Assembly: GCA_027490095.1 (NCBI GenBank)
Contig: JAIXYT010000004.1
Location: forward strand, 1 to 64,000
DNA length: 64,000 nt
Direction of reading: 5' to 3'
Origin: Sphingomonadales bacterium
GTDB lineage: Bacteria; Pseudomonadota; Alphaproteobacteria; Sphingomonadales; Sphingomonadaceae
Below, in pieces: positions 62,529 through 64,000 of the stretch. Position 1 is the first letter of the stretch; every line of letters starts with the position of its first letter. The position numbers were made by a program, and so were the translations under genes. The notes beneath the pieces were generated by a model. That model saw only the letters and a program-made list of their open reading frames with translations, did no database searches and was not told the origin of the DNA.

Positions 62529-63443
62529 TCAGGCGTTGAAATGGAGGCGAAGGCCGGGCTCGTCCCAGCGGCAGACGGCAAGCTTGCCGGTGGTGGACAG
62601 GCACACCGCCGCATCCCTCATATCTGCGCCGCCGAAGGCGATGTTGGTCGTCAGCAGGTCCGGGAAGGCATGATAGACGACCTCGCCCGTCGCTGGGTCC
62701 GCCACCCCGATCCCGGGCCTGTCGACCAGCGTCGCCTGCGCGATCTTGCCCGACGCCAGCATCGCCAGCGAGTCGAGCAGCGTGCGCCCCGGAAAGTCGG
62801 CCACCAGCCGCCCCGGAATGGCGCCCAGCGGCGACGGCGCCACCTCTCCGGGCCCCGTAATGTCGAAGGCCAGGATGTAGCAACGGCTGCACACGGCCGC
62901 ATAGACCGTCTTCCCGTCTGGCGAGAGGCCGACGCCGTTGAAATCGGGGCCATACACCGCGCGCTTCAGCGTGGCGCCGTCGGGCGTCGCATAATAAAGC
63001 CCGCCATGGTCGGTGTGATGGTCGAAATGCTTGCCGAGGTCGGTGAACCAGAATCCGCCCTCGGCATCGAACACGATGTCGTTCGGGCCGGATAGCCGAT
63101 GCCCCTCGAAGCTGTCGTACAACCGCTCGGCCTTGCCGCTCGCGATGTCGATCCGCTCGATCCGGCCGGTCGTATACTCGTCGGCGGCGTTGCCCGGGAT
63201 CAGCAGCCCGTCCATCTGCGCCCATTTGAAGCCGCCGTTGTTGCACACATAGAGCGCCCCGTCGGGGCCGATCGCGGCGCCGTTCGGCCCGCCGCCCGGT
63301 GTTGCCACCACTTGGGTGCTGCCATCGCGGCGCACCCGGGTGATCTGGCCGCGCGCGATCTCCACCACCAGGATGGACCCATCGTCCATCATCACCGGGC
63401 CTTCCGGAAAGGCCAGGCCCTCGGCCAGAATCTCGAAATCCAT
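62529..63443 (-). CDS. SMP-30/gluconolactonase/LRE family protein
   Basis: MDFEILAEGLAFPEGPVMMDDGSILVVEIARGQITRVRRDGSTQVVATPGGGPNGAAIGPDGALYVCNNGGFKW...SGPNDIVFDAEGGFWFTDLGKH. Confidence 0.92.
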   Translation of the reverse strand: MDFEILAEGLAFPEGPVMMDDGSILVVEIARGQITRVRRDGSTQVVATPGGGPNGAAIGPDGALYVCNNGGFKWAQMDGLLIPGNAADEYTTGRIERIDIASGKAERLYDSFEGHRLSGPNDIVFDAEGGFWFTDLGKHFDHHTDHGGLYYATPDGATLKRAVYGPDFNGVGLSPDGKTVYAAVCSRCYILAFDITGPGEVAPSPLGAIPGRLVADFPGRTLLDSLAMLASGKIAQATLVDRPGIGVADPATGEVVYHAFPDLLTTNIAFGGADMRDAAVCLSTTGKLAVCRWDEPGLRLHFNA

Positions 63444-63552
63444 CTCCACTCCCCTTGCGCTGTTTTCACCATGCTTCCACGTGACCCCGTCCGGCACAAG
63501 CTCTGCCGAAAGAGCGTGACAGGCGAACCGTTGTTCGCTTAATGTTCCGGCC

Positions 63553-64000
63553 ATGTCGCCCGAAGTCCTGTCCGCTGCCATTGCAATCGTCTGCCTGCTC
63601 GCAGCCCTTGCTGCCGGATGGGCCATCTGGGGCCGGCCGCTCGGGGCGCTTCGCACCGAACTCTCCGAACGCCGCGAAGCGCTGGGCCGGGCGATCGCCG
63701 AAGTCGCCGCCTTCAAGCAGCAGGCCGAGGAGGCAAAGCCCTTCATCGGCCGCGCCGCCGAGCTGCAGGCAGCGCTCGCCGCCGCCGAATCCGCCGCCAC
63801 CGAGCGCGACCGCGCCCATGCCGACGCCCTGATCGAGCGCGACCGGGTTCATGCGCAACAGCTCGACCAGATGCGCGGCGAGTTCCAGCGCCTCGCTGCC
63901 GAGGCGCTGGAGCGCGCGCAGAAGCAGTTCACCGAACAGGCGTCCGAAACGCTGAAACTGCACCGCGCCGAGGCCGCCAAGGGCCTGACCGACAGCCGCG
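63553..64000 (+). CDS. rmuC: DNA recombination protein RmuC (N-terminal part, runs off the right edge)
   Basis: MSPEVLSAAIAIVCLLAALAAGWAIWGRPLGALRTELSERREALGRAIAEVAAFKQQ...; N-terminal TM and coiled coil; not in track because it is open at the edge. Confidence 0.8.
   Translation, partial: MSPEVLSAAIAIVCLLAALAAGWAIWGRPLGALRTELSERREALGRAIAEVAAFKQQAEEAKPFIGRAAELQAALAAAESAATERDRAHADALIERDRVHAQQLDQMRGEFQRLAAEALERAQKQFTEQASETLKLHRAEAAKGLTDSR

Overview
GC-rich chromosomal window, probably from an alphaproteobacterium of the Sphingomonadales (inferred from gene content and synteny, not tested). It is mostly conserved core genome, with no CRISPR array, prophage or transposon visible. Left part: secA (partial), argJ, a GST, trxA, addA-addB, murU/amgK-like cell-wall recycling genes, tsaE, ahcY, MscS, an S9 peptidase and a fused pabB-pabC. 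Middle: an aminotransferase, msrP-msrQ, an Mla-type lipid ABC transporter operon, tRNA-Met(CAT), an isoaspartyl peptidase, yajC-secD-secF, an acyl-CoA dehydrogenase and a second S9 peptidase. Right part: a collagen-like lipoprotein, bactofilin-M23 peptidase, msrA, a glycine-cleavage operon behind a tandem glycine riboswitch, a PEP-CTERM protein, an entericidin-like ORF missing from the track, and an acyl-CoA synthetase. These are followed by a response regulator / LysM-FecR-polyGly-PEP-CTERM protein / CHASE2 histidine kinase operon, a SWIB protein, a type III PKS-methyltransferase-flavoprotein cluster, a Xer recombinase, an SMP-30 family protein and rmuC (partial). The best candidate for an under-described system is the 52.4-57.7 kb three-gene operon. 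Secondary candidates are the type III PKS cluster, a tandem 15-bp palindrome pair upstream of a small ORF at 36.2 kb, and the unusually long 57.7-58.2 kb intergenic region. Most of the very long '+' ORFs in the track are antisense shadows of real '-' genes.
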